Origin: UBA6055 sp965203755
GTDB lineage: Bacteria > Chloroflexota > Anaerolineae > Aggregatilineales > Phototrophicaceae
Reading direction: 5' to 3'
Length of the DNA stretch: 64,000 nt
Assembly: GCA_965203755.1 (NCBI GenBank)
Contig: OZ241910.1
Coordinates: forward strand, 2,356,001 to 2,420,000
Shown here: positions 26,350-33,871 of the stretch, piece by piece
Numbering within the stretch: the first letter of the stretch is position 1
Layout of the letters: each line of letters starts with the position of its first letter
Made by a program: the position numbers and the translations under genes
Notes under the pieces: generated by a model
What the model saw: only the letters and a program-made list of their open reading frames with translations
Databases searched by the model: none
What the model was told of the DNA's origin: nothing

Positions 26350-26397
26350 TGTAATAAGGAACTTGGCAGAGAAACATCAATTAAAGGACGACAGCCT

Positions 26398-27225
26398 ATG
26401 ATTACGGCCTTTCTCATAACATGTTGTCTCATCTATATTATCGAGGGCCTGATAAACCCTTCGAAAAAGTCGGGATTGTCGAATGTTTCAGTTTGTGATT
26501 ATCAAAATCTGCCCAGGCTTTCGGGGCGCGCTGGTTATGTCTATGTTGTTAGAGACCGGCGCACTGGCAACCATAAAATCGGATATACGAAAAATCCCAG
26601 TCGTCGTCTCCGCGAATTGCAGAGAGCTTCGCGAGGGCGATTAACATATGTTCGCCTTATGGAAGCACGCGATGCTTTTGCAGCTGAACAGGACTTGCAC
26701 AGGCGATACAGCGGCGCTCGAATTCGACCAGATTGGGAGTGGTTTAGGTTAAGCCATGCTCAAGTACAGGCAATCGGAGGGGCTGGCGCCGCGGCAGTCA
26801 ATGCAAGAATCGAGAATGTGTCATCTGATAAAGCCAAGCGTTCCGAGAAAAAAGCAAACAAATGGAAAAGCGGCTGTCTGTATGTTTTTATTGGGTTCAT
26901 CATACTGTCTGTGTTTTCTGCTCCCTATTCAACAAGTAGAAGAGCAACATATCCAAATCGCACAACATACACGGCACGCACACAAAAGCCGAGAACAGCA
27001 AGCTATTATGTAACATCTCCCAATCCTCATGTTCGCGCCTGTCCAAGCACGGCCTGCCCCTCTATTGGCGGGTTGGTGCGCGGAGATCGCATTCAAGTGC
27101 TGGGTCGAGTCGGCGGTGAAAAGCCCGAAGGCTACGGCAGTCGTATGTGGGTTAAATTCAGGTATAACGATACCGTCGCTTACATCCACAGCAGCCTTGT
27201 ATCGACGAAAAGACCAAACCAGTGA
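26398..27225 (+). CDS. GIY-YIG-like domain, TM helix and bacterial SH3 domain
   Basis: 275 aa. A hydrophobic N-terminus (residues 1-17) is followed by a T5orf172/MUG113-type GIY-YIG domain (~45-128): GYVYVVRD, HKIGYTKNPSRRLREL (Arg70) and AAEQDLHRRY (Glu97), with all key positions kept. A second TM helix (~158-175) leads to one SH3b domain (~203-268, VRACPSTACPSIGG). Two TM helices would place the nuclease-like domain between them, so topology is uncertain. It is AT-richer than its paralog at 24960 and has its own promoter, which suggests separate acquisition or drift. The substrate is unknown; DNA cleavage is family inference. Confidence 0.78.
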   Translation: MITAFLITCCLIYIIEGLINPSKKSGLSNVSVCDYQNLPRLSGRAGYVYVVRDRRTGNHKIGYTKNPSRRLRELQRASRGRLTYVRLMEARDAFAAEQDLHRRYSGARIRPDWEWFRLSHAQVQAIGGAGAAAVNARIENVSSDKAKRSEKKANKWKSGCLYVFIGFIILSVFSAPYSTSRRATYPNRTTYTARTQKPRTASYYVTSPNPHVRACPSTACPSIGGLVRGDRIQVLGRVGGEKPEGYGSRMWVKFRYNDTVAYIHSSLVSTKRPNQ

Positions 27226-27230
27226 CTTCT

Positions 27231-27239
27231 GTGGTAAAA
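27231..27239 (+). promoter_or_regulatory. Possible extended -10 before a short ORF
   Basis: TGGTAAAAT, a TGn-extended -10-like element about 33 bases before a ten-codon ORF at 27272. Motif evidence only. Confidence 0.35.
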
Positions 27240-27271
27240 TGCAAACATACGATATCGCAGAGGAACAGCCC

Positions 27272-27304
27272 ATGCCTGAAATAGCCGAACTGCGCCAATG
27301 TTGA
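27272..27304 (+). CDS. Possible ten-codon leader ORF upstream of xth
   Basis: The ORF reads MPEIAELRQC and ends at TGA. GAGGAA lies eight bases before the ATG, an extended -10-like element about 33 bases upstream, and an intrinsic terminator hairpin starts 18 bases after the stop. The arrangement resembles a leader/attenuator cassette. No run of one amino acid is present, so classic amino-acid attenuation is not indicated. It could also be untranslated. Confidence 0.3.
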   Translation: MPEIAELRQC

Positions 27305-27321
27305 TGCTGGCATGGAAAATT

Positions 27322-27365
27322 GCGCCGGCGCTTGGTCAGTTGCAATCAAGGCCGGCGCGTTTTGT
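27322..27365 (+). terminator. Intrinsic terminator between the SH3 gene and xth
   Basis: GCGCCGGC at 27322-27329 and its complement at 27351-27358 form an 8-bp GC stem with a 21-base loop, followed by GTTTTGT. It may end the transcript of the 26398 gene or act as an attenuator ahead of xth (start 27389). Confidence 0.65.
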
Positions 27366-27388
27366 CTGATGATTCGCTGGAGGCTTGA

Positions 27389-28156
27389 ATGAAACTCTAT
27401 TCGTGGAATGTCAATGGCATCCGCGCCGCCCAGAAAAAGGGCTTTTTGGATTGGTTTTATGCCGCGCAGCCGGATGTACTGACCGTGCAAGAGACCAAAG
27501 CCCGGCCGGAACAGCTGGATGATGAACTGCGTCAGCCGCAGGGGTATCACAGCTATTGGGTCAGCGCCGAGAAAAAGGGGTATAGCGGGGTTGGACTCTA
27601 CAGCAAGATCGAGCCGAAGGATGTTAGGCTTGGTTTGGGGATTGAGAAGTTCGACAGTGAAGGGCGCACGATTATTGCCGAATATAATGATTTTACCTTG
27701 ATGACCACCTATTTGCCCAACGGCGGCCGCGACCACAGCCGCGTGCCTTTCAAGATGGCCTATAAAGAAGCCTTTCTTGATTATGCCAATGCTTTGCGCG
27801 CGGCGGGCGAGGCGGTTGTTTTCGCCGGCGACATCAACACGGCGCACAACGAAATTGATCTGGCGCGTCCCAAGCAAAATCGCAAAACGACCGGTTTCCT
27901 GCGCCAAGAGCGCGACTGGATGGACAAGGTGGCGGCGCAGGGATATATCGACATCTATCGGGCGCTGAATCCGGATAAGGAAGGCGCGTATTCCTGGTGG
28001 TCGATGCGTAGCGGCGCGCGGCAGCGCAACATTGGCTGGCGGATTGATTATTTTTTCATCTCACCAGACCTGCGCGGTAAAGTGGCGGCGGCCGAGATTC
28101 ACGCTGATGTGCCCGGCAGCGACCATTGCCCGATCAGCCTGTCGCTTGCGCTTTAG
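27389..28156 (+). CDS. xth: Exodeoxyribonuclease III / AP endonuclease
   Basis: 255 aa, EEP-fold DNA repair nuclease that cuts at abasic sites and trims 3' ends. It has all the family blocks: LYSWNVNGIRAA, the metal-binding Glu in TVQETKA, YLPNGG, the FAGDINTAHNEIDL catalytic block, WRIDYFF and the terminal SDHCPISL with the catalytic His. The ATG follows GGAGG at six bases. Its stop lies three bases from the convergent PIN gene. Confidence 0.96.
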   Translation: MKLYSWNVNGIRAAQKKGFLDWFYAAQPDVLTVQETKARPEQLDDELRQPQGYHSYWVSAEKKGYSGVGLYSKIEPKDVRLGLGIEKFDSEGRTIIAEYNDFTLMTTYLPNGGRDHSRVPFKMAYKEAFLDYANALRAAGEAVVFAGDINTAHNEIDLARPKQNRKTTGFLRQERDWMDKVAAQGYIDIYRALNPDKEGAYSWWSMRSGARQRNIGWRIDYFFISPDLRGKVAAAEIHADVPGSDHCPISLSLAL

Positions 28157-28159
28157 CTG

Positions 28160-28645
28160 CTATCGAGCGCGAAAATCCAATTCGCGAAGTAGCGCGAAGG
28201 TATCAATACATCGTATATTCAACTGGTCGCAGACATCGGGTATTCTTCTGTTTGCCCGTTTCGCGCTTGGTTTCGATGCTTCCAGAGTAACAGCACATCT
28301 GTCTGGACTTGCCATAGCATAGGCAATTAAAAACGGATCGCAGCCCAGTTTATGGGTCTCATCATCGGTGAGGTCCTTGGCATAGCCCTGTTCTATGACC
28401 TTGTTGACAAGCAATATATCGACATTCTCATCCAGCAGCAGGGTTTTTTTGTTCTTTTTAACCCACTTAAACAGTTCGCCTTCTTTTTTACCAGCTTCAA
28501 TCTCTCCCAGAATTTCATAGGGTATTTTAATGCGCCCGTTCTCTGCATTGTCTATAATCCATTCCCAGAATTGCGGCACGCGCGCAATGGGATAATAAGT
28601 GTTATGCGCGGTTATCAAGACATTGGCATCCAGCAAATATAACAC
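28160..28645 (-). CDS. PIN-domain (DUF4411-type) toxin-like RNase
   Basis: 161 aa. The PIN acidic residues are visible: the LLDANVLITA strand (Asp6), the central EILGEIEAG, the CDPFLIAYA strand and the C-terminal VCDQLNIRCIDTFALL. DUF4411 proteins are PIN-type putative RNases often next to an ImmA/IrrE-HTH gene, and that is the case here. The GTG start overlaps the stop of the upstream gene by one base (TAGTG), a strong coupling signal. I infer a toxin-antitoxin or regulatory pair; activity is not shown. Confidence 0.82.
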   Translation of the reverse strand: MLYLLDANVLITAHNTYYPIARVPQFWEWIIDNAENGRIKIPYEILGEIEAGKKEGELFKWVKKNKKTLLLDENVDILLVNKVIEQGYAKDLTDDETHKLGCDPFLIAYAMASPDRCAVTLEASKPSAKRANRRIPDVCDQLNIRCIDTFALLRELDFRAR

Positions 28646-29841
28646 TAGCTTCTCTTTCCAGCTGGCGCGGGATTCAGGATTGCTTCGACTCTTCGCGGCT
28701 TTACGCCAAGGATAATCCCGGCCTTGCTGGGGGTGAGCATCCCGGCGTCCATTGAACGGCGGGCCAGGCTGATAAGGGGTTTTCCAAGAGAACTGCGATG
28801 AACAGCATTAGGATTCGGCCCACCCTTTCGATCTTTTTCCCTCGTGTTCTGTTCGATTCTCTCTTTGGCATATCTATCCTGTAATTCCTGCCAGCGAGTC
28901 CAGCTAATTTTATTGTCCAAGCGCAAGTTGTAAGCCACCATCGCCCGACTGATGTTTCTCTCTTCAGCAAAGTCACTAATCACCGAAACCGCATCCTCAA
29001 ACTTGGCATTTTGAATAGATGCGATTTCATTCAACTCATGCCGCTGCAGGAGCAGGGCAGCCGCCACTTGATTGCAAAACTTTTCTATTTCCAATTCGCC
29101 CCATACATCGCTGACGCCGCTAGCGCCTAACCACAGATGGGCAAGCTCATGCAAGGCAGTGAAAGACCATGCGGATCTGGCATCTTCTTTGTTGATGACG
29201 ATAAAGGGCGCGATGGGGTCAGCGATGGCAAATCCCCGAAATACTTCGACCGGGATGGCTGTATCGTGACTTCCCAAATTATTTATCATCAGCAGGAATA
29301 TGCCCTTGCTTTCGATGCGCTCGCGAAGATAAGCGAATGCGCTTGAAACTGTCTTTCTCGCTCTGAATCGCTTGAGGTCAAATTGCAAGGTTTTGGCGAT
29401 GCTCTGCGCGACTTTCTCATAACCCATTGACATATTCGCTGAATTGATAAAAGGCAGCGGCCGCGCCTCTTCCTCTTCCAGCAAATCGCGTGCCAAGCTC
29501 TGCGCGGCCAGCAGGTTGCGAAGCAGTATATCTAAATGGGCGTTGTGTTTTGGGTCGGTATGCTGTGGCAGAGTGCGAAAGTCTTGCCCTCGGTCACCTT
29601 TGCGCGGCGGCTGATTGAGATAGAATGCCAATAAAGGCTGCCGATATTTCTCGGACATTTTACTTAATTGGGCGCGGGAAGGCGCTTTTTCGCCGCTTTC
29701 CAGCAGTTCAAGTTTTTCAATGGCTGTGTGTTTCTTGGTATCGCCTAGATTAAGTTTTTTGGCTGCTTCTTCTAAGGACAAACCGGCGGTTTCCCGCGCC
29801 CATATCAGATTTGCAGGATTTACAGCAACCATGATCATCAT
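28645..29841 (-). CDS. XRE-type HTH with ImmA/IrrE metallopeptidase domain
   Basis: 398 aa. Residues ~8-70 form a helix-turn-helix (IWARETAGLSLEEAAKKLNL, then EKAPSRAQLSKMSEKYRQPL). Residues ~110-280 form the ImmA/IrrE domain with HELAH at 231-235 and a downstream Glu in EIEKFCNQVAAALLL. A basic C-terminal tail (~320-398) ends with a second small helical domain. In the paired arrangement it would act as the antitoxin/repressor of the DUF4411 PIN gene. Starts at 29841, 29838 and 29832 are in frame; the last has the best-spaced GGGA. A strong promoter precedes it. Confidence 0.85.
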   Translation of the reverse strand: MMIMVAVNPANLIWARETAGLSLEEAAKKLNLGDTKKHTAIEKLELLESGEKAPSRAQLSKMSEKYRQPLLAFYLNQPPRKGDRGQDFRTLPQHTDPKHNAHLDILLRNLLAAQSLARDLLEEEEARPLPFINSANMSMGYEKVAQSIAKTLQFDLKRFRARKTVSSAFAYLRERIESKGIFLLMINNLGSHDTAIPVEVFRGFAIADPIAPFIVINKEDARSAWSFTALHELAHLWLGASGVSDVWGELEIEKFCNQVAAALLLQRHELNEIASIQNAKFEDAVSVISDFAEERNISRAMVAYNLRLDNKISWTRWQELQDRYAKERIEQNTREKDRKGGPNPNAVHRSSLGKPLISLARRSMDAGMLTPSKAGIILGVKPRRVEAILNPAPAGKRS

Positions 29842-29858
29842 CCCAATTGGATAGCGAA

Positions 29859-29887
29859 ACTATAACATTGCTGAACAATTTTGCCAA
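29859..29887 (-). promoter_or_regulatory. Promoter of the HTH-ImmA/PIN pair
   Basis: On the minus strand TTGGCA (29887-29882) and TATAGT (29864-29859) are exactly 17 bases apart, with TG one base upstream of the -10. Confidence 0.65.
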
Positions 29888-29980
29888 TATCCGCTTGGCA
29901 TCTGCGCCGAACCTAAGACTGTCAAGCCCAGGCATTCTTTGATATGCTGATATTCCAACCAAAATTAGAAGGAGTCTTGC

Positions 29981-30505
29981 ATGGCGAAACAATACCGCCG
30001 CCCGCCGGCGATGATGATTGACCCCAAAAAAACCTACCGCGCCCGGATGGATACCAGCAAAGGCATGATCGAGATCGACTTGTACGCCGACCGCGCCCCG
30101 ATAACGGTCAATAACTTTGTGTTTCTTGCCGAAGAGGGCTTTTATGACGGCGTGATTTTCCACCGCGTGCTGGAAGGGTTTATGGCGCAGGGCGGCGACC
30201 CGACCGGCGCCGGCCGCGGCGGCCCGGGCTATCGCTGGGATGATGAAGCGGCGGCTTTGCGTATCCGCCATGATGCTCCCGGCGCCCTCAGCATGGCGAA
30301 CGCCGGCCCGAATACCAATGGCTCGCAGTTCTTCATCACCTTTACCGCCACGCCGCATCTTGATGGCCGCCATGCTGTGTTTGGGCGCGTCGCCAATGAC
30401 GAGAGCCTGAAAGTCTTGAATTCGCTGCAGCGGGTGGATCCACAGCGCCCCAACCGCTCGATTATTCCTGATAAAATCAAGACGGTGGTCATTGAAGCGC
30501 GCTAA
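29981..30505 (+). CDS. Cyclophilin-type peptidyl-prolyl isomerase
   Basis: 174 aa, cytosolic (no signal peptide). Core blocks are present: KGMIEIDLYADRAPITVNNF, FHRVLEGFMAQGGDPTG (with the catalytic Arg) and LSMANAGPNTNGSQFFIT, with HLDGRHAVFGRV at the end. It speeds proline isomerisation during folding. AAGGAG lies seven bases before the ATG. It stands alone between the HTH-ImmA gene and the convergent O-antigen ligase. Confidence 0.95.
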   Translation: MAKQYRRPPAMMIDPKKTYRARMDTSKGMIEIDLYADRAPITVNNFVFLAEEGFYDGVIFHRVLEGFMAQGGDPTGAGRGGPGYRWDDEAAALRIRHDAPGALSMANAGPNTNGSQFFITFTATPHLDGRHAVFGRVANDESLKVLNSLQRVDPQRPNRSIIPDKIKTVVIEAR

Positions 30506-30544
30506 TCCAAAGGGGGCGTCTCGCTGTTGGAATAACCGACTCAA

Positions 30545-31948
30545 TCAGCCGGGGCTTTTGTCGGCGCGCTTGGGTCGGCTCAAAACATACAGGGCGGTCA
30601 TCAGCGCGATAAACCACCAGTTAGTGAAGGCAAAGCGGCTCCAAAACGGAATGTCGTCGCCGATGCCATAACCCATGTGCGCCAGTATGCCGGTCGCGGC
30701 GGCGACTGCCATGATTCGGGAATGTTGGGACTGGCCGCGGAAACTTTGAACCGCCATAAAAGCGACGGCGCCATACCATGCCAAAAACAGGAACAGCCCC
30801 ATCACCCCCAAATCAGCCCCCATTTGCAAAAAGATATTGTGGGCGTGCGGCAGGATGCGGTTGTTGATGGCATAATGGCGGACGGCGTATTCTTCCCGCT
30901 CAACCATGCTGCGGTAGGTGGAAATGCCGCTGCCGGTCGCTGGATAATCCCGAATCATCCGCACGGCCCGATCCCAAATCTCGAAGCGGGTGAAAAGAGA
31001 ATGCTCGTCCCGCTGGCTTAGATCAGCGACCGACGATTCGTCGGGGGCTGATGTCCAGGAGGCGATGTCGGCGGGTGAGATATTGAACACAAGCAGTACC
31101 CCCAGCAGTGCCGACAAGCTCCAGAGCGCGATGACGATGCCCTTGAGTCGCCAGCCGGGCAGCAGCATGACCAGCGCAATCAATAAAGCGACAAATGTGC
31201 CGACTAATGCGAAACGGCTTTGGCCCAGGATCAGCGCCGTCAAGCTCAATATAAAACCAAGCAGGCTGCCCCAGCGCGTCAGGCTGGCGATGACGCGGCC
31301 TTCGGTTTCGCGGCGGGTGACAAAAGAGCCAATCGCGACCGTCAGCATAAACGGGGGGAAATAGCTTAGCGCGCCGGCGATTTCGTTCGGATTGAAACTA
31401 AGCTGCATATCGGGCATGAACCGTTTGGCGTCCAGCTTGGGCAGGATGTCAACCATAAAGCGAAACGGCGCCAGTTTGCCGGGTATGATCGTCCATTGGG
31501 ATGCGACCAATGCCGCCAGGCTTATCAAAATCCCCAGTCCGATGGTCGCGAGTATCAAGTGACGCCAATGCTGATGTTGCCGAGCATGATCGACGAAGTA
31601 AAAAACCATGAATATGCCGAGAAAATAGCGGCAGGCCACAACCAGGTATTCGGCCCGCGGCAGCGGGGCGGCATAGAAATTATAAATGCTGATGGGCACA
31701 AAGAGCAGGAGAGACAGGTCAAGCGCGGTGCCGGTGAACACGCGCCGCCGCGCCAGCCAGCGCAAGCCATAGAACGGCAGGGCGAACACCAGCAAAAAGA
31801 CATAGCGGTCGCGTATGGGCGGGCTGATATGCCAGTAGGCGAAGATCATGACCGCTATCCAGACCCATTCAAGGCGGAGCAGCGATTCGGCGGCGCGGCG
31901 CGGGGAAAACAGCCCTGACTTGATTTGCGGTCGCGTGAGTTTTTTCAA
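30545..31948 (-). CDS. O-antigen ligase family membrane protein
   Basis: 467 aa with about 12 membrane helices. The large periplasmic-type loop with the family hallmark is at ~335-385: a FEIWDRAVRMIRDYPATGSG segment, then an Arg/His region leading to PHAHNIFLQMGADLG. Such proteins (Wzy_C/WaaL type) transfer or polymerise surface glycans; which one cannot be told. The start is a TTG at 31948; no in-frame ATG exists close by. It shares overlapping divergent promoter elements with the gene at 32038. Confidence 0.82.
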   Translation of the reverse strand: MKKLTRPQIKSGLFSPRRAAESLLRLEWVWIAVMIFAYWHISPPIRDRYVFLLVFALPFYGLRWLARRRVFTGTALDLSLLLFVPISIYNFYAAPLPRAEYLVVACRYFLGIFMVFYFVDHARQHQHWRHLILATIGLGILISLAALVASQWTIIPGKLAPFRFMVDILPKLDAKRFMPDMQLSFNPNEIAGALSYFPPFMLTVAIGSFVTRRETEGRVIASLTRWGSLLGFILSLTALILGQSRFALVGTFVALLIALVMLLPGWRLKGIVIALWSLSALLGVLLVFNISPADIASWTSAPDESSVADLSQRDEHSLFTRFEIWDRAVRMIRDYPATGSGISTYRSMVEREEYAVRHYAINNRILPHAHNIFLQMGADLGVMGLFLFLAWYGAVAFMAVQSFRGQSQHSRIMAVAAATGILAHMGYGIGDDIPFWSRFAFTNWWFIALMTALYVLSRPKRADKSPG

Positions 31949-31988
31949 AATGAGAGCTGCCTTTCATTGCAGCCGGATGGGCAAGACG

Positions 31989-32015
31989 CTATAATATACA
32001 GCATAACCATTATAG
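31989..32015. promoter_or_regulatory. Symmetric overlapping divergent promoter elements
   Basis: A 7-bp inverted repeat (CTATAAT / ATTATAG, 13 bases apart) contains TATAAT on each strand (31990-31995 plus, 32014-32009 minus). TTGCAG at 31967-31972 sits 17 bases before the plus-strand -10; the minus strand has only a weak TTTGCT. Polymerase bound for one direction would cover the other -10. Confidence 0.5.
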
Positions 32016-32037
32016 TGTCATTTCCCGATTCAGCAAA

Positions 32038-32502
32038 ATGCAGGTGTTGATGATGCCATCGCCTCAACCGCCGCCGCGCCGGGCGCGATTCGCCGAAGAC
32101 TTTCCGCCAGCAGGCCGTTCATCGGATCACAAGGGTATGCTGATGGCGGCGGTCGTTATGGTCATTGTCGGCTGGGGCGGGCTGGCGCAGTTGATTATGA
32201 CAGCCCGGCCGCGCATCGGCGGCGAGATCTGGCTTTTTTTCATTTTATTGCAGATTGCGGTGACCGGAACAGCTATCCCGGTCGTGCGCTGTTTGAGTAT
32301 GCGCTTCAAGCCGGCCGCGGCCGCGCCGCCGCTGGCTGGCGTGATTGTTCGCCGGAGCGTGTGGATTGGCATGATGGCCGCCGCCTGCGCCTGGCTCTTG
32401 ATTCCGCGGGCGTTTTCGCTGTCCTTTGTCCTCATCTTGCTGCTGCTGTTTGTGGTCATCGAAATTTTCCTGCGTAACCGGGAACCGACCAATGAAAGAT
32501 AA
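32038..32502 (+). CDS. Small four-helix membrane protein of unknown function
   Basis: 154 aa. A proline-rich basic N-terminus (residues 1-33) precedes four hydrophobic helices (~34-54, ~62-82, ~103-120, ~124-146) and a short charged tail. No motif is recognised. Its last eleven bases overlap the selA start, so translation of selA may be coupled to it. Internal starts at 32050 and 32137 exist; the helices are the same for each of the first two. Confidence 0.6.
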   Translation: MQVLMMPSPQPPPRRARFAEDFPPAGRSSDHKGMLMAAVVMVIVGWGGLAQLIMTARPRIGGEIWLFFILLQIAVTGTAIPVVRCLSMRFKPAAAAPPLAGVIVRRSVWIGMMAAACAWLLIPRAFSLSFVLILLLLFVVIEIFLRNREPTNER

Positions 32503-33871
32503 ACATACCCGGCTCCGCCGACTGCCGTCTGTCGATGGCCTGCTGGCGCAGGATTTGATGCAAGACCTGATGCAGACCTACAGCCGCGCGCTGGTGGTGG
32601 ATGCGATTCGGGTGAACCTGGAGGAAGCGCGGCGGCATATCTTGCAGGCGAAACCGTTTGACCTGGGCGAAAGCGCCTTGCTGGAGCGGATCGCGGATTA
32701 TCTGCGGCGGCGGCTTCAGCCGCGGCTGCGGCCGGTGATTAATGCCACTGGGGTGATTCTGCATACCAATTTGGGGCGGGCCTTGCTGTCCAAAGCGGCG
32801 CAGCAGGCGATGCTGGCGGCGGCCGGCGCCTACAGCACCTTGGAATTTGACCTTGATCGGGGAACGCGCGGCAGCCGCCTGCTTCATGCCAGCCAACTCC
32901 TGCGCGACCTGACGGGGGCGGAGGATGCGATTGTCCTCAACAACAATGCCGCCGCCCTGATTCTGATCCTGCGGGCTTTGGCCGCCGAGCGCGAAGTGGT
33001 CATTTCACGCGGGCAGCTGGTCGAGATTGGCGGTGGATTTCGGATCCCGGCGATCATGCGGGAAAGCGGCGCCCGACTGGTTGAGGTTGGCGCGACCAAC
33101 CGAACCCGCATCGCCGATTTCGCCGCCGCCGCGAGTGAACAAACAGCGATGTTCCTGCGGATTCACGCTTCCAACTTCAAGCAGGTGGGTTTTGTCGAGC
33201 AGCCATCCTGGCGCGAGCTCGTCGAGACCGCCCATCAGCATGGCTTGCTGGCGGTGGATGACCTCGGCAGCGGCGCGCTGATGGATACGGCGCGGTTTGG
33301 ATTGGACAGCGAGCCGACCATTCAGGAAAGCATCCAGGCCGGCGCCGATTTGGTCTGCTTTAGCGGCGACAAGCTCTTGGGCGGGCCGCAGGCGGGCATT
33401 ATTATTGGAAAACAGGCCGCGCTTGCCAAGCTGAAAACACATCCTCTGACGCGGGCGCTGCGAGTGGACAAACTAACCTATGCCGCCTTGACCGCCACCT
33501 TGGAACACTATCGGCGCGGCGAAGCCTTGGCGCGCGTTCCGGTCTGGCGGATGATATCGCGTTCGCTGGACGAAATCACCGCCCAGGCCGGATATTGGGC
33601 TGAACGGACTGGCGGCGCGGTGGCGGCGGGAAATTCAACCGTGGGCGGCGGCAGTTTGCCGGGCGCGTCTTTGCCGACGGCGCTGCTGGCTGTCGATGCG
33701 CCGGCGCCGCATGATTTCATGGCGCGGCTACGCCAGGCCGACCCGCCGGTGATTGCCCGGATTGCCGGCGGGCGCGTCTTGTTTGACCCCCGCACCGTGC
33801 TGCCCGAACAGGAAGCGGACTTTATGGGCGCTTTGCTGCCCCTGCTGTCCGAACAGAAAGGAATAAGCTGA
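32492..33871 (+). CDS. selA: L-seryl-tRNA(Sec) selenium transferase
   Basis: 459 aa, PLP enzyme that converts seryl-tRNA(Sec) to selenocysteyl-tRNA using selenophosphate. The order matches SelA: N-terminal helical domain with RLRRLPSVDGLL, the RPVINATGVILHTNLGRALL block, NNNAAALIL, and the PLP lysine in CFSGDKLLGGPQAGII. C-terminal IARIAGGRVLFDPRT closes the domain. Length and motifs are full. The start at 32492 overlaps the preceding gene by 11 bases. No selB, selD or tRNA-Sec is in the window, so a selenoprotein system must be sought elsewhere. Its stop overlaps the next ATG (TGATG). Confidence 0.9.
   Translation: MKDKHTRLRRLPSVDGLLAQDLMQDLMQTYSRALVVDAIRVNLEEARRHILQAKPFDLGESALLERIADYLRRRLQPRLRPVINATGVILHTNLGRALLSKAAQQAMLAAAGAYSTLEFDLDRGTRGSRLLHASQLLRDLTGAEDAIVLNNNAAALILILRALAAEREVVISRGQLVEIGGGFRIPAIMRESGARLVEVGATNRTRIADFAAAASEQTAMFLRIHASNFKQVGFVEQPSWRELVETAHQHGLLAVDDLGSGALMDTARFGLDSEPTIQESIQAGADLVCFSGDKLLGGPQAGIIIGKQAALAKLKTHPLTRALRVDKLTYAALTATLEHYRRGEALARVPVWRMISRSLDEITAQAGYWAERTGGAVAAGNSTVGGGSLPGASLPTALLAVDAPAPHDFMARLRQADPPVIARIAGGRVLFDPRTVLPEQEADFMGALLPLLSEQKGIS

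Noticed and set aside
27272..27390. Selenocysteine readthrough of the micro-ORF UGA before xth
   Set aside because: The frame stays open, but the hairpin has a 21-base loop and a T-run typical of a terminator and does not resemble a bacterial SECIS.
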